Below are positions 8,779 to 17,449 of a DNA stretch of 64,000 nt, piece by piece. This DNA is from Buttiauxella sp. A111 (lineage in GTDB: Bacteria > Pseudomonadota > Gammaproteobacteria > Enterobacterales > Enterobacteriaceae), in contig NZ_BJFN01000009.1 in the NCBI RefSeq assembly GCF_014189855.1, positions 1 to 64,000 on the forward strand, given 5' to 3'. Numbering within the stretch: position 1 is the first letter of the stretch; every line of letters starts with the position of its first letter. Position numbers and translations under genes: made by a program. The notes beneath the pieces were generated by a model that was not told the origin of the DNA, did no database searches, and saw nothing but the letters and a program-made list of their open reading frames with translations.

Positions 8779-11175
8779 ATGCGTTATATTTCCTTCACAC
8801 TCTTTGGTACTTCATTATTAATTACCTTGACTCCGGCCTTTGCCAGTGAAGGGGACGATTTTAATACTGATTTTATTGTAGGGAAATATAACCAAACTGC
8901 TATTAGCAAGGCACTTGATGAAGGTTTAAATCAAAGTGCTATTTATGCTGTCGACGTAAATGGACAATTTGTCGGTAATTTTTATTTTAGTCGAAAAATG
9001 CAAGACCTGGTTTTTACCAAGGATTTTCTGGAGACACTTGCTCCATTAGTCAAAAAAGAGCGACTCGAAGAATTACAAAAAAACCTCTCTTTAGACGCGA
9101 CTTCTGAAGATTACAAGTTTCAGGAGAATACCAGCGAATCATCTTTGGCTATCTGGTTTAACGACCAGGATATGGTGCGTGCCGACAGCAGCAATATGGA
9201 ACTTGCCCAATCCATCAATGCCGCGATGATGAGCTACAACATGAGCAGCAGTTATTATCGCAATCGCAAAACCGGCGAGTCGCAAACCACATTGCCTTTC
9301 AGCAGCCATCTGCAATTGGGAATGTACGACTTTCCAATTAACCTTGATCTCTCAAGTTCGGACGTACTTAAAGAGGGAGTCAGCGTTGATAACCTGAGCG
9401 TCTCTCACCTGTTGCCGTCAATTAACAGTGAAGTCACTGCCGGACAAACTTACACCAGCAGCCGCTATGGTGAAGGTTTCAGTTTCATTGGTGCTCAATT
9501 AAATCATGTCAATGAACTCTTAAGCCGCCGTGAACGCCTTTACACGCCAAGCATCACAGGGTTTGCCAACAGCAACGCCACAGTAGAGGTTTATCAGGAG
9601 CAACGCCTGCTTTACACCAAAACGGTCGCAGCGGGTAAGTTTGTGATTGATGAAGTTCAGGGGTTATCTAACCAGACATTGCGCGTGGTCGTTAAAGAGT
9701 CTAATGGCTCAGAACACACTTTCTATTATGAGAACACGATTGTTCCCGGCCTGTTAACACCCGGAATTAATGATTATGAAGTTAGCTCGGGTCGCTATCG
9801 TTTTAACGATAACAGCATGGGTGATAATTTCGTTTCTGGTGAATACTCCCATGGTTTTGAATACTGGACGCCGACCATCAGCAGCATTGTTTCGACCGAT
9901 TATAAAAATATTACTTTGGGTGCGGCAGTCCCGTTGCAGCATATTGGTGCTGTCGGTCTGGCCGTAGCCAACTCTAAATTTAAACATAATGATAAAGAAG
10001 ATACCGGCCAGAGTTACAGCATCAACTACGCAAAATATATGACCAATGGGGTAAACATCCAATTGGCAGGCTACCGATATTCAACAAGGGATTACTACAC
10101 CTTCAACGAAGCGATGGAAGCCAAGCGTAGCGATAGCCAGAATCACAGTTCAGTGCGTAATCGATTTACGGCGACCGTGATGGCGCAGGAACCTATTTTT
10201 GACAACCAGATTTCAGTTAACTTTTTACGTGACAGTTATTGGGCGAATAAAGGAAAGCGTAATACTTATTCCGTGAACTATGGCGGCTATACCCATGGCG
10301 TCAGCTACAACGTCTCTTTGTCAAAATCATATACTGATGACTATAAGCCTGATACGAGTCTTGCGCTGTCGATTGATATTCCATTCGGAAACAACGGTAA
10401 AAGTGTTTATACCCGTTATAACCAGAACAATAACAGCAATAACACCGAAGTGGGGATGAACAGCTATGACGCTGATTCAAGTTATAGCGTTGCGGCCTCG
10501 CACGATAGCGGATCACATGAAAACACCTTGTCCGGTAGTTACAGTAAACATACCGACCGCATTAATTCGCAGATCAGTTCCAGCGTAGGGACCAGCTCAA
10601 TGTATGCCTCGGGTTCAGTCAGCGGCACAGTCGCGTTTGCCGACGGGCATTTTGTCACCAGCAGCAGCCAGTCCTCGACCATGGCGTTAGTCAAAATGGA
10701 TGGGGTAGAAGGTGCAATGGTGAATGGTATTCAGACCCAGAGCAACGGTTACGCACTGGTTCCTCTTAATGACAGCTTCGATGCACAGGATGTTTCGGTG
10801 GATACCTCATCGTTGCAGAACAATATTATGCTCGATAAGTCACAAATTAAAATCAGACCAAAGCGTGGCAGCGTGGTGAAAATGGATTTCTCAGCGAAAC
10901 GCGTGAAATACGTGCGTGCCGTATTGCTTGATCCGCAAGGTAAAGAGATGGGCTTTGGCTCTCAAATTTCAACGGATGATGGTCAGGAATATTACTTAGG
11001 AAATGGTGGCGGTTTGTTATTACAGCTGGCCATTAAGTCCCCGAAAGAATTGAAAAATATGGTTTTCATAAGCAGCGATACTGGCTGTAGCTATACTCTT
11101 CCTGTAGGCGTTTTGAAAAAGAACTTCCAGGAAGACTTTATTAATGCCGGAGAATTAACATGTTCAAGAAATTAA
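8779..11175 (+). CDS. Fimbrial outer-membrane usher
   Basis: 798 residues, close to the usual size of PapC/FimD-family ushers. A signal peptide lies at about 1-22 (ending TPAFA), followed by an N-terminal subunit-binding region, a 24-strand pore region and plug, and C-terminal domains. The usher-like stretch RRERLYTPSITGFANSNATV, followed by EVYQEQRLLYTKTV and FVIDEVQ, matches the pore/plug area of the family. It forms the outer-membrane channel that receives chaperone-subunit complexes and assembles the fibre. It overlaps the chaperone gene by 16 bp, so the two are translationally linked. Only one C-terminal cysteine (GCSYTLPVG) plus a terminal one are seen, so the conserved C-terminal disulphide pair may be atypical. 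Confidence 0.88.
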   Translation: MRYISFTLFGTSLLITLTPAFASEGDDFNTDFIVGKYNQTAISKALDEGLNQSAIYAVDVNGQFVGNFYFSRKMQDLVFTKDFLETLAPLVKKERLEELQKNLSLDATSEDYKFQENTSESSLAIWFNDQDMVRADSSNMELAQSINAAMMSYNMSSSYYRNRKTGESQTTLPFSSHLQLGMYDFPINLDLSSSDVLKEGVSVDNLSVSHLLPSINSEVTAGQTYTSSRYGEGFSFIGAQLNHVNELLSRRERLYTPSITGFANSNATVEVYQEQRLLYTKTVAAGKFVIDEVQGLSNQTLRVVVKESNGSEHTFYYENTIVPGLLTPGINDYEVSSGRYRFNDNSMGDNFVSGEYSHGFEYWTPTISSIVSTDYKNITLGAAVPLQHIGAVGLAVANSKFKHNDKEDTGQSYSINYAKYMTNGVNIQLAGYRYSTRDYYTFNEAMEAKRSDSQNHSSVRNRFTATVMAQEPIFDNQISVNFLRDSYWANKGKRNTYSVNYGGYTHGVSYNVSLSKSYTDDYKPDTSLALSIDIPFGNNGKSVYTRYNQNNNSNNTEVGMNSYDADSSYSVAASHDSGSHENTLSGSYSKHTDRINSQISSSVGTSSMYASGSVSGTVAFADGHFVTSSSQSSTMALVKMDGVEGAMVNGIQTQSNGYALVPLNDSFDAQDVSVDTSSLQNNIMLDKSQIKIRPKRGSVVKMDFSAKRVKYVRAVLLDPQGKEMGFGSQISTDDGQEYYLGNGGGLLLQLAIKSPKELKNMVFISSDTGCSYTLPVGVLKKNFQEDFINAGELTCSRN

Positions 11176-11837
11176 TCCCAGCAGGCGTAAGTCTGGCTCT
11201 GTTATTGGGTATGAATCACGCAAATGCGGCCCTGTCGCTCAGTAATACTCGCGTGATTATTGATGGCCAATCCTCGAATTCTGTCGAAGTGATTAACGGT
11301 TCCAACAGCCGTTACGGAGTACAGTCCTGGGTTGAAGACAGCGCAGGGAAAAACCCTGGCCGCGCACTGGTCGTCACCCCTGAGTTTCAGGCTCTGGGAG
11401 GCAAACAAAAAGCGGTGTTGCGCCTGCTCTCGTTTGCACCGGACAAAAATCAGGAACAGCTGTTTTTCCTGAATGTGCAGGAGATCCCGCCAAAAGGGCC
11501 CGATACCGGTCGCAATCAGCTTTCACTGGCGGTGAGGACAAAAATTAAAGTTCTGGTTCGCCCGGTCGCATTAAAAGAAGCGCGTAAGCAGGCTGAAGAA
11601 AAGATTGAGATATCCAAAACGTCCGGCGGATTGCGTTTCAAGAACCCGACGCCTTACTACTTTGCGATTTCTAAAGTTTCCGTGGGTGGAAAAGATTATA
11701 CCCGGACCGCGCTTGGGACTTTCGCCCCCTTCAGTACAGTAGAACTCAAAGTCAGCAACAATAATGCGACGTCGGCAACGCTGAGTTATCTGGATGACTA
11801 CGGTGCCGTGAGTAAAACGACAAAAAAAATAAACTAA
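11160..11837 (+). CDS. Periplasmic fimbrial chaperone (PapD family)
   Basis: 225 residues with a signal peptide (about 1-23, ending NHANA). Two immunoglobulin-like domains follow. The first starts ALSLSNTRVIIDG and contains the donor-strand segment and the chaperone signature FFLNVQEIPP. The second carries LRFKNPTPYYFAIS. It binds pilin subunits, supplies the missing strand and delivers them to the usher. The short F1-G1 loop around the signature points to the FGS-type subfamily (inference). Placing the chaperone after the usher is less common than chaperone-before-usher. Confidence 0.88.
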   Translation: MFKKLIPAGVSLALLLGMNHANAALSLSNTRVIIDGQSSNSVEVINGSNSRYGVQSWVEDSAGKNPGRALVVTPEFQALGGKQKAVLRLLSFAPDKNQEQLFFLNVQEIPPKGPDTGRNQLSLAVRTKIKVLVRPVALKEARKQAEEKIEISKTSGGLRFKNPTPYYFAISKVSVGGKDYTRTALGTFAPFSTVELKVSNNNATSATLSYLDDYGAVSKTTKKIN

Positions 11838-11886
11838 CGTAGATTGTTTTGCGATGTAAGGATTTCACTGGCATGAGAATGAATTA

Positions 11887-12912
11887 ATGAAAAAAATTAT
11901 CGCACTATTAGTGATTGTGCTGGGCTATGCGACAAATGGATTTGCCGCAGCAGATAAGGTTTGCTATCCCTCATCAGGCACACCGGGCAAGCAGAACTTT
12001 ACAATTACCAAAACGCTGACTAAAGATGAAAACATGGCGAATGCCGTTTTAGTCGATAAAGAAAGTACCACCAGTTCCGGTAGTGTTAGCTTCACGTGTG
12101 ACTGTACCAGCCCAAATACAAGTGTTTCTCACTGGTGGTCCACTCAGGGTATGTTCCCTTATACCACTTCTGATGGCTACTCCTGGCAGCAATTAAGCCC
12201 CTTCCTGGCCGCAAGCGTTGAGTTATATATTTATAATTCCGGTGGCAATAGTATGCACGTCGTACCGTTTACCGGTATCAGCAATAAAGTATCTGAAAAA
12301 TGTGGTATGAGCGGATCTGCAGCCTCTGGTAGCAGAGGGACGGTCTCTATAAAAATTATTAAACCTGCCGTTGGACAAATCAACTTCAACGGTACGGTGG
12401 CAAAAATGTGGCACTACAGGAAGGCAAATTACATCAACCCAGCCGACCCCGTCGAGATGATGGTTAATCTCAACCTTAATATCACCGTACCGGAAGGTTG
12501 TACTTTACTGGCAGGAAGTACGCTGAATATCGATCTGGGAAGCCAAACCCGGCAAACACAATTCGTTGGCCAGCCTTACCCCGAGCCGCCAACATCCTAC
12601 ACACCCCGTGCCGTTAATCTGCAATTTGACTGTGATTTTGCCAACGCAGCGCTTGATGTTGTGTTGTCTGGAAACGCAGACGATCAGGGCCAGGGTTTTG
12701 CAACATCAAGCCCGGATGTCTCCGTTATTGTGACAGACAGTAATGGCTCAATTATTCCCCCAAACACACAGGCTGGTAAGGTAAACGTGGGTCTTTCAAC
12801 CATAACCGATACGCTGAAGTTAAAGGCTTATCCAACCAATTCAGGCTCAGAAGTCGCCCCGAATGCTGCACCGTATACGGCGACTGCAACAATCTTGTTA
12901 ACTTATGAATAA
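11887..12912 (+). CDS. Fimbrial tip adhesin / minor subunit
   Basis: 341 residues with a signal peptide (ending TNGFAAA). The architecture is that of a two-domain tip adhesin. A cysteine-containing N-terminal receptor-binding domain (about 25-195; VCYPSSG, FTCDCTSP, SEKCGMSG) is followed by a pilin domain (about 200-341) that starts VPEGCTLLAGS and ends in the strand ATATILLTYE. It is the last structural gene of the operon, the normal place for an adhesin. The receptor is unknown. It is followed only by a weak AT-only dyad (12911-12931). Confidence 0.78.
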   Translation: MKKIIALLVIVLGYATNGFAAADKVCYPSSGTPGKQNFTITKTLTKDENMANAVLVDKESTTSSGSVSFTCDCTSPNTSVSHWWSTQGMFPYTTSDGYSWQQLSPFLAASVELYIYNSGGNSMHVVPFTGISNKVSEKCGMSGSAASGSRGTVSIKIIKPAVGQINFNGTVAKMWHYRKANYINPADPVEMMVNLNLNITVPEGCTLLAGSTLNIDLGSQTRQTQFVGQPYPEPPTSYTPRAVNLQFDCDFANAALDVVLSGNADDQGQGFATSSPDVSVIVTDSNGSIIPPNTQAGKVNVGLSTITDTLKLKAYPTNSGSEVAPNAAPYTATATILLTYE

Positions 12913-13097
12913 TTTTTTAAAATAAAAAATTGTACTTCATTGTTAAATAAGAGATCTGCATGAAATTACAAACATTAAAAAATACATTTTAAATGCTTAT
13001 TATTGGCAGTAAATATAAAATCATTCATTAATTGCTATTTAACCTTCAGCCCTCCCCTTGCTGTTGCCATGGGCATTGATATTCCAGGAAGCATGTA

Positions 13098-13700
13098 ATG
13101 ATTGATGTTATTATTTACAGTAAGAACCACTATGTGGGGTTAGGCCTGACTTCATTATTTAAGTCCTACAGGCAGACATATGATTTGTCGGTATACCAAT
13201 GCCAGTCCTATTTGTCAGCATTGAGGCAGGTAAAAAAAGCCAAGCTCATTTTTTATGATGAGCATGAAGGTGCAGAACAGACTAAAAGACAAATTTACCT
13301 CATAAAAAAACTAAACCCTGACATTAAAGTATTTTCCTTGGCTAGTGGCAGAGAATACAACTTTAAAAACTTAACTCGCACTTATATTGATAAGAAACAC
13401 ACTTTCATATTCTCCCCACTGGAGAGAATAATAAAAGAAATCCAATGCATTAAGTGGAACGTACCGGCACTGGACAGAGAGATCGATTACTCTGACAAAA
13501 CACAGATAAATATCAGCACCTTGCCAAGGCTAACCGAGCGGGAATCCATCATACTCAGTCTCATTATGAAGGGAAAATGCAATGCAAGAATATCGTCACT
13601 GCTTGATATTGCACCCAAGACCACCAGCGGTCATCGACGGAGTCTCTTCAGGAAAATTAAAGTTCGTGGTTTAGTCGAATTGTATGACTACATGCACTAG
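13098..13700 (+). CDS. LuxR-family transcriptional regulator near the fimbrial operon
   Basis: 200 residues. The C-terminal 60 residues form a LuxR/GerE helix-turn-helix (LTERESIILSLIMKGKCNAR, then ISSLLDIAPKTTSGHRRSLF). The N-terminal 110 residues resemble a degenerate receiver fold (MIDVIIYSKNHYVGLGLTSL; KLNPDIKVFSLASG). No clear phospho-acceptor aspartate is recognisable, so it may act without phosphorylation. The gene is noticeably more AT-rich and lysine-rich than its neighbours, as fimbrial regulators acquired by transfer often are. It probably modulates the upstream fimbrial operon (inference from position). A good terminator follows. Confidence 0.8.
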   Translation: MIDVIIYSKNHYVGLGLTSLFKSYRQTYDLSVYQCQSYLSALRQVKKAKLIFYDEHEGAEQTKRQIYLIKKLNPDIKVFSLASGREYNFKNLTRTYIDKKHTFIFSPLERIIKEIQCIKWNVPALDREIDYSDKTQINISTLPRLTERESIILSLIMKGKCNARISSLLDIAPKTTSGHRRSLFRKIKVRGLVELYDYMH

Positions 13701-13731
13701 AGTCTATTATTCTCGCCATTGACAAAAAGAT

Positions 13732-13760
13732 ATCCGGAAAGAAATTTCCGGATTTTTTTT
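13732..13760 (+). terminator. Rho-independent terminator after the LuxR-type gene
   Basis: 9-bp stem ATCCGGAAA / TTTCCGGAT with loop GAAA, followed by eight T. It closes the plus-strand fimbrial block. Confidence 0.92.
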
Positions 13761-13810
13761 GCTTTCATCTATCTCTATTTTCACTTCATGTTAGCACGGT
13801 GTATTTTAGA

Positions 13811-13849
13811 CAAAAAAAAGCATAACTGCTGTTACAGGCAGTTATGCTT
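13811..13849 (-). terminator. Rho-independent terminator of the BhsA/YhcN-family gene
   Basis: Read on the minus strand: AAGCATAACTGC, an 8-nt loop, GCAGTTATGCTT, then a run of T. It lies 23 bp past the stop of the minus-strand gene at 13873. Confidence 0.9.
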
Positions 13850-13872
13850 CTAAAGTGCTTTACTTTATAATA

Positions 13873-14178
13873 TTAATTATAAAGATCCGCTGTGCCGTAT
13901 GCTTCAGTATGGGTATTCAAAGAAGTAATAACGAAGTATTTTGCCCCCATTTCTGTTGCAGCACGTGCGAATTTAGCATCCAGATCATCGCTGGTGGATG
14001 CACTACCGCTGATGGTGCCAACTTTTTTATGCCCCATCATATCTTCTTTAGCTTTCTTCAACGCAACTTTGGTGATTTCTTTAGCCTGAGCTGGAGCCAT
14101 TTCTGAGGTCGTCGCAGCAAACGCTGAGAAAGAACCTGCTGCCATGAATAAAGCGGTTGCCACTGCAATTCTTTTCAT
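13873..14178 (-). CDS. DUF1471 (YdgH/BhsA/McbA-like) periplasmic stress peptide
   Basis: 101 residues with a signal peptide (about 1-21, ending FSAFA). The C-terminal half shows the family pattern: KKVGTISGSAST, then DLDAKFARAATEMGAKYFVI and TEAYGTADLYN. Members such as BhsA, McbA and YhcN are small secreted proteins of Enterobacteriaceae linked to stress resistance and biofilm. The exact orthologue cannot be chosen. The mature N-terminus has an extra acidic/lysine-rich segment before the domain (EITKVALKKAKEDMMGHKK). It has its own terminator and is separated from the upstream MXKDX gene by 53 bp. Confidence 0.85.
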   Translation of the reverse strand: MKRIAVATALFMAAGSFSAFAATTSEMAPAQAKEITKVALKKAKEDMMGHKKVGTISGSASTSDDLDAKFARAATEMGAKYFVITSLNTHTEAYGTADLYN

Positions 14179-14231
14179 TATAACTGTCCCTATTTATTTT
14201 ATTGATAATAAAAATACAGAATCAATAGCGA

Positions 14232-14516
14232 TTACTTAGCCATATCATCTTTTTTCATGCCATCTTTAGACATGTGACCCATTTCGTCTTTTTTCATGCC
14301 GTCTTTAGACATGTGGCCCATTTCGTCTTTTTTCATGCCGTCTTTAGACATGTGGCTCATTTCGTCTTTTTTCATTTCATCTTTAGACATATGGCCCATT
14401 GCCTCTTTCTTTGACATCTGGCCCATTTCGTCTTTTTTCATCGCATCTTCAGCATGAACGGTGGTGACACCAAATACCAAAGCGCTTGCCATCATAATTG
14501 CAGAGATGTTTTTCAT
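14232..14516 (-). CDS. MXKDX-repeat exported protein
   Basis: 94 residues. A signal peptide (ending TTVHA) is followed by an almost entirely repetitive mature chain built from a 12-residue unit (DGMKKDEMGHMSK register), repeated about five times with near-identical DNA. It matches the family of pentapeptide MXKDX repeat proteins. The chain is rich in Met, Lys, Asp and His, so metal binding or an intrinsically disordered role is plausible but not established. Copy number could vary by slippage. An ERIC element lies directly upstream. Confidence 0.75.
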   Translation of the reverse strand: MKNISAIMMASALVFGVTTVHAEDAMKKDEMGQMSKKEAMGHMSKDEMKKDEMSHMSKDGMKKDEMGHMSKDGMKKDEMGHMSKDGMKKDDMAK

Positions 14517-14548
14517 AAGAGCACCTTTCGATTAATTGAACACACATG

Positions 14549-14675
14549 TATACCCGTCATACTTCAAGCTGCTTATGCGTTGGCTGCGCTCAATCACCCG
14601 AATCACTTACCTGAGTAAGCTCATCGGGATTCTTTCTCTTGCCGCCTTCAAGCAACTCGAATTATTTTGGGTATA
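14549..14675. repeat. ERIC element (intact, 127 bp)
   Basis: Starts TATACCC and ends GGGTATA, with the characteristic central segment (CACTTACCTGAGTAAGCTC). The length is exactly 127 bp, the standard ERIC size. It lies between the MXKDX gene and the molybdopterin oxidoreductase gene. Confidence 0.9.
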
Positions 14676-14684
14676 AATAATAAA

Positions 14685-15476
14685 TTAACTTCCACCAAAC
14701 CAGTTATACCCCTGGTCTTCCCAATATCCGCCTGGATATTGGTTCGTTACTTCAATCACTTTAATATGCTTAGGGTTTTTATAACCTAGCTTTGTTGGCA
14801 TCCTTAATTTCATAGGGAAGCCATATTTTCGCGGTAAAATCTGACCATCATAGGTTAATGCCAGCAACGTTTGTGGATGCAACGCTGTTGCCATATCAAT
14901 ACTGGTATAATAATCATCTTCACATTTGAAGCTGACATACTTAGCCGTCAGATCGGCACCAATTATTTTAAGGAAGTCAGCAAAAGGAATCCCTCCCCAT
15001 TTACCAATGGCACTCCAGCCTTCAACACAGATGTGTCGGGTAATTTGGCTCACGCTACTCATTTTATGCAACATCGGCAGTGTCCAGCTGCGTTTATCCG
15101 ACACCAGTCCAGCAATGTCTAATTCGTAATTATTTGGGTCAATTACCGGTGCGTCATCTTCACCATAATATGCATTAAAAGGAAACGGTCGGGTCATTTG
15201 CGATTCTGTGTAAACCGGTGCAAGTCGCTGCCCGTCAAATAGCCATGCCTGAACACGATCGTTAAAACCTGACATTGTCGTCAACGCTTTATCCACACTG
15301 CTATTGTCGCTGATATCGCATCCGGTAAGCATAACAATGCCACCAAGCGTTAAGCCTTGTTTCAGGAACAAGCGTCTCTTTTCGCCATCTAATTTTTTGG
15401 CAACAATATTGTTCGCTTCGTTAATAAAAGCCCTGGTGTCAAGTGCAGAATTAATACTCTTCTTTTTTTCGCTCAT
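14685..15476 (-). CDS. Molybdopterin-dependent oxidoreductase, Tat-type lipoprotein-like leader
   Basis: 263 residues of the sulphite oxidase/YedY (Oxidored_molyb) fold. The molybdenum-ligand cysteine is at about residue 150 in TRHICVEGWS, followed by GKWGGIPF. The C-terminal part (LPRKYGFPMKLRMP, KWIKVIEVT-like region) is typical of the family. Residues 33-39 (KRRLFLK) form a twin-arginine motif, and the hydrophobic stretch ends in LTGC at about residue 53, a lipobox. The protein may therefore be a Tat-exported, lipid-anchored enzyme, with an unusually long region before the arginines. It is encoded 9 bp after a cytochrome b gene, which probably passes electrons to or from it. The substrate is unknown; MsrP-type sulphoxide repair is one option. 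Confidence 0.85.
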   Translation of the reverse strand: MSEKKKSINSALDTRAFINEANNIVAKKLDGEKRRLFLKQGLTLGGIVMLTGCDISDNSSVDKALTTMSGFNDRVQAWLFDGQRLAPVYTESQMTRPFPFNAYYGEDDAPVIDPNNYELDIAGLVSDKRSWTLPMLHKMSSVSQITRHICVEGWSAIGKWGGIPFADFLKIIGADLTAKYVSFKCEDDYYTSIDMATALHPQTLLALTYDGQILPRKYGFPMKLRMPTKLGYKNPKHIKVIEVTNQYPGGYWEDQGYNWFGGS

Positions 15477-15485
15477 GTTTTTATC

Positions 15486-16076
15486 TCAGCGGCCACGTAG
15501 CATGGTTAACAGTGTTTTAGGCACCAGCATGACCATAATTAAATGGATAACAACGAAGCCGACCATTGCCGACATAGCAAAGAAATGAACATATCTTGCG
15601 GCATCAAAGCCACCCATTAACGTATTCAGTAACGGGAATTGAACCGATTTCCATACCACCAGGCCGGAAACCACTAATAACACACCATCACACATCACAA
15701 ACAAATATGCCAGTTTCTGTACCATGTTGTATTGGCTTAGATCGGCATGAGCGAGTTTTCCGCGAAGTGCATCTTTAAAATCAGCAAAGATGCCTTGAAT
15801 AGTTAACGGGAAAAACTTCCTCTTCAGGCGGCCACTGAATATATTGATCAACAGGTAAACGACGCCATTAATACCGAATAGCCACATACCCGCAAAATGC
15901 CATTGAATTGCGCCGCCTAACCATCCGCCCAACGTTAAGTTATCAGGGAACATGGCATCAAACAGCGGCGAGGCGTTATAAATGCGCCATCCACTGGTCA
16001 CCATAATGAGCATTGCCAGGACATTAACCCAGTGGCATAGCCGTAACCAAACACTATGAATTGTTGCGCTTTTCAT
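15486..16076 (-). CDS. Cytochrome b (b561/thiosulphate-reductase type) membrane subunit
   Basis: About 196 residues from the ATG at 16076; a GTG four codons upstream at 16088 is an alternative. There are four hydrophobic helices, with haem-ligand type histidines in WLRLCHWVNVLAML, IQWHFAGMWLFG, YVHFFAMSAM and VVIHLIMVML. This family carries haem b and links the quinone pool to periplasmic molybdoenzymes. It is directly followed by the YedY-like gene, giving a two-gene redox module analogous in layout to MsrPQ, but with a b561-like rather than a YedZ-like partner. Confidence 0.82.
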   Translation of the reverse strand: MKSATIHSVWLRLCHWVNVLAMLIMVTSGWRIYNASPLFDAMFPDNLTLGGWLGGAIQWHFAGMWLFGINGVVYLLINIFSGRLKRKFFPLTIQGIFADFKDALRGKLAHADLSQYNMVQKLAYLFVMCDGVLLVVSGLVVWKSVQFPLLNTLMGGFDAARYVHFFAMSAMVGFVVIHLIMVMLVPKTLLTMLRGR

Positions 16077-16325
16077 CAATAACCACACACAATTGTGTTT
16101 AATAGAATCAAGCTATAATAATTGCCAAATAAATAAATCATACCAAAATGGTACTTTTAAATTTTAAAATCCATATGCGCAACACTGCTTATTTTAATTT
16201 TCAGAAAATGCTCTTTCAGAGCTATTTATCACCAGCAGCTTACTATCTGGTTATTCATTAAATTCGTGTAACTCCTCATTTGTTCTGGAGTTAACCACAA
16301 GCGTTAAAAACCAGAGGTCGTAAGC

Positions 16326-16670
16326 ATGAACATCACGAAAAAAGCCTGTGGACAAACCCAGTGTGCCTTAGCGTCTTCCTTCCCGCATATCGTCAAGTGT
16401 GAGCGGCTGAAGAATACACTTCTCGAAAAAGAGGAAACTGACCCTAACGGTTTTAATGCTTGCGGTGAAGCAAGCCCTAAATATGTTGCGATAACCATGT
16501 TTAATCGCGCACTCGCCCTGGCCCACACAGGCTATGCAAACGATGCCCTCACCTGCTATAGCGCGCTGGTGACGAGTTTTAGCGGCGACGAGGAAGGCAC
16601 ACAGGAAATTATTGCTGGTGCAAAACACAACCATAAAGTTTTAGAGAAGCTGATCGTTCGTTTCCCATAA
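16326..16670 (+). CDS. Hypothetical protein
   Basis: 114 residues. The start at 16326 has a good ribosome site (AGAGG) about 10 bp upstream. There is no signal peptide or membrane segment. It holds four cysteines in the first half. The second half (MFNRALALAHTGYANDALTC...) resembles a single helical tetratricopeptide-like pair. I do not recognise the family. It is divergent from the cytochrome/molybdoenzyme pair and separated from the cupin gene by 225 bp. Coding is likely but the function is unknown. Confidence 0.55.
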   Translation: MNITKKACGQTQCALASSFPHIVKCERLKNTLLEKEETDPNGFNACGEASPKYVAITMFNRALALAHTGYANDALTCYSALVTSFSGDEEGTQEIIAGAKHNHKVLEKLIVRFP

Positions 16671-16895
16671 TCTCTGTCATCCCCCCGTGTCTGAGAGCAT
16701 GAGTACCGCAAAAAATGCCCTCAGCTCAACCTTGTTCTGCAGCCTCTCCCCATCAGAGCTTTAATAAGTTGCTGGATAAATGAACGCTCCAATGAAAAGC
16801 GACAACGAAATTAAGCAATCTGCCGTATAAATCCCGGAAAAGCTTCCATATCAATGACATTATCCAGTGACAGTCCAACGAACCAGGCAACTCAC

Positions 16896-17372
16896 ATGAA
16901 ATCAATCACCCTAAATGACATGCAAAAACAGAGCGAAGCCGCAGCAAGCTCTCCACGCCTTCGCGCGCACCAAAACTTTCACCCTGAATTAAGCGATCCC
17001 GTACAGCGACTGGCTGTCGCCATGGAACCGGGTACTTACGTTCGACCGCATCGCCACCCACTCACTTTTGAGCTGTTGTTTGCACTCCGTGGGCGCTTCC
17101 TGGTGTTGAATTTTGATGACAACGGGACGGTGACTCATCGCGTGGTGTTGGGCGAAGAATGCAAAGCGCTGGAGATGGATGCCGGAACCTGGCATACGGT
17201 TCTGTCTTTGGATCATGGAGGGGTGATTTTTGAAGTGAAGCAAGGCGGCTATCAACCCGTTGCAGAAAAAGACTATGTCTCCTGGGCACCCGCCGAGGGT
17301 GAAAAAGGAACAACTGAGATGATGAAGTGGTACGCACTGGCACAGGTTGGTGACGGAGGTTTTACTTTGTAA
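16896..17372 (+). CDS. WbuC-like cupin metalloprotein
   Basis: 158 residues from the ATG at 16896. This start gives the family-like N-terminus (MKSITLNDMQKQSEAAASSP), whereas an ATG at 16854 would add 14 atypical residues. The cupin core shows LRAHQNFHPELSDPVQRL, then the metal-site segment YVRPHRHP, a glutamate in TFELLFALRG and a late histidine in TWHTVLSL. WbuC homologues are small cupins of unknown chemistry, often near surface-polysaccharide genes. None are adjacent here, and the gene precedes a two-component system. Confidence 0.8.
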   Translation: MKSITLNDMQKQSEAAASSPRLRAHQNFHPELSDPVQRLAVAMEPGTYVRPHRHPLTFELLFALRGRFLVLNFDDNGTVTHRVVLGEECKALEMDAGTWHTVLSLDHGGVIFEVKQGGYQPVAEKDYVSWAPAEGEKGTTEMMKWYALAQVGDGGFTL

Positions 17373-17449
17373 AACTGGCGGTGCATTCATGCAGGTGTCG
17401 CGTGTTACGCTCATTCCACGTGACTAAATGTGTGCCCACAGCAGGTTGT

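Noticed and set aside
12911-12931. AT-only dyad after the tip adhesin gene as a terminator
   Set aside because: The stem is only A/T pairs and would be unstable. It cannot be told from the background.
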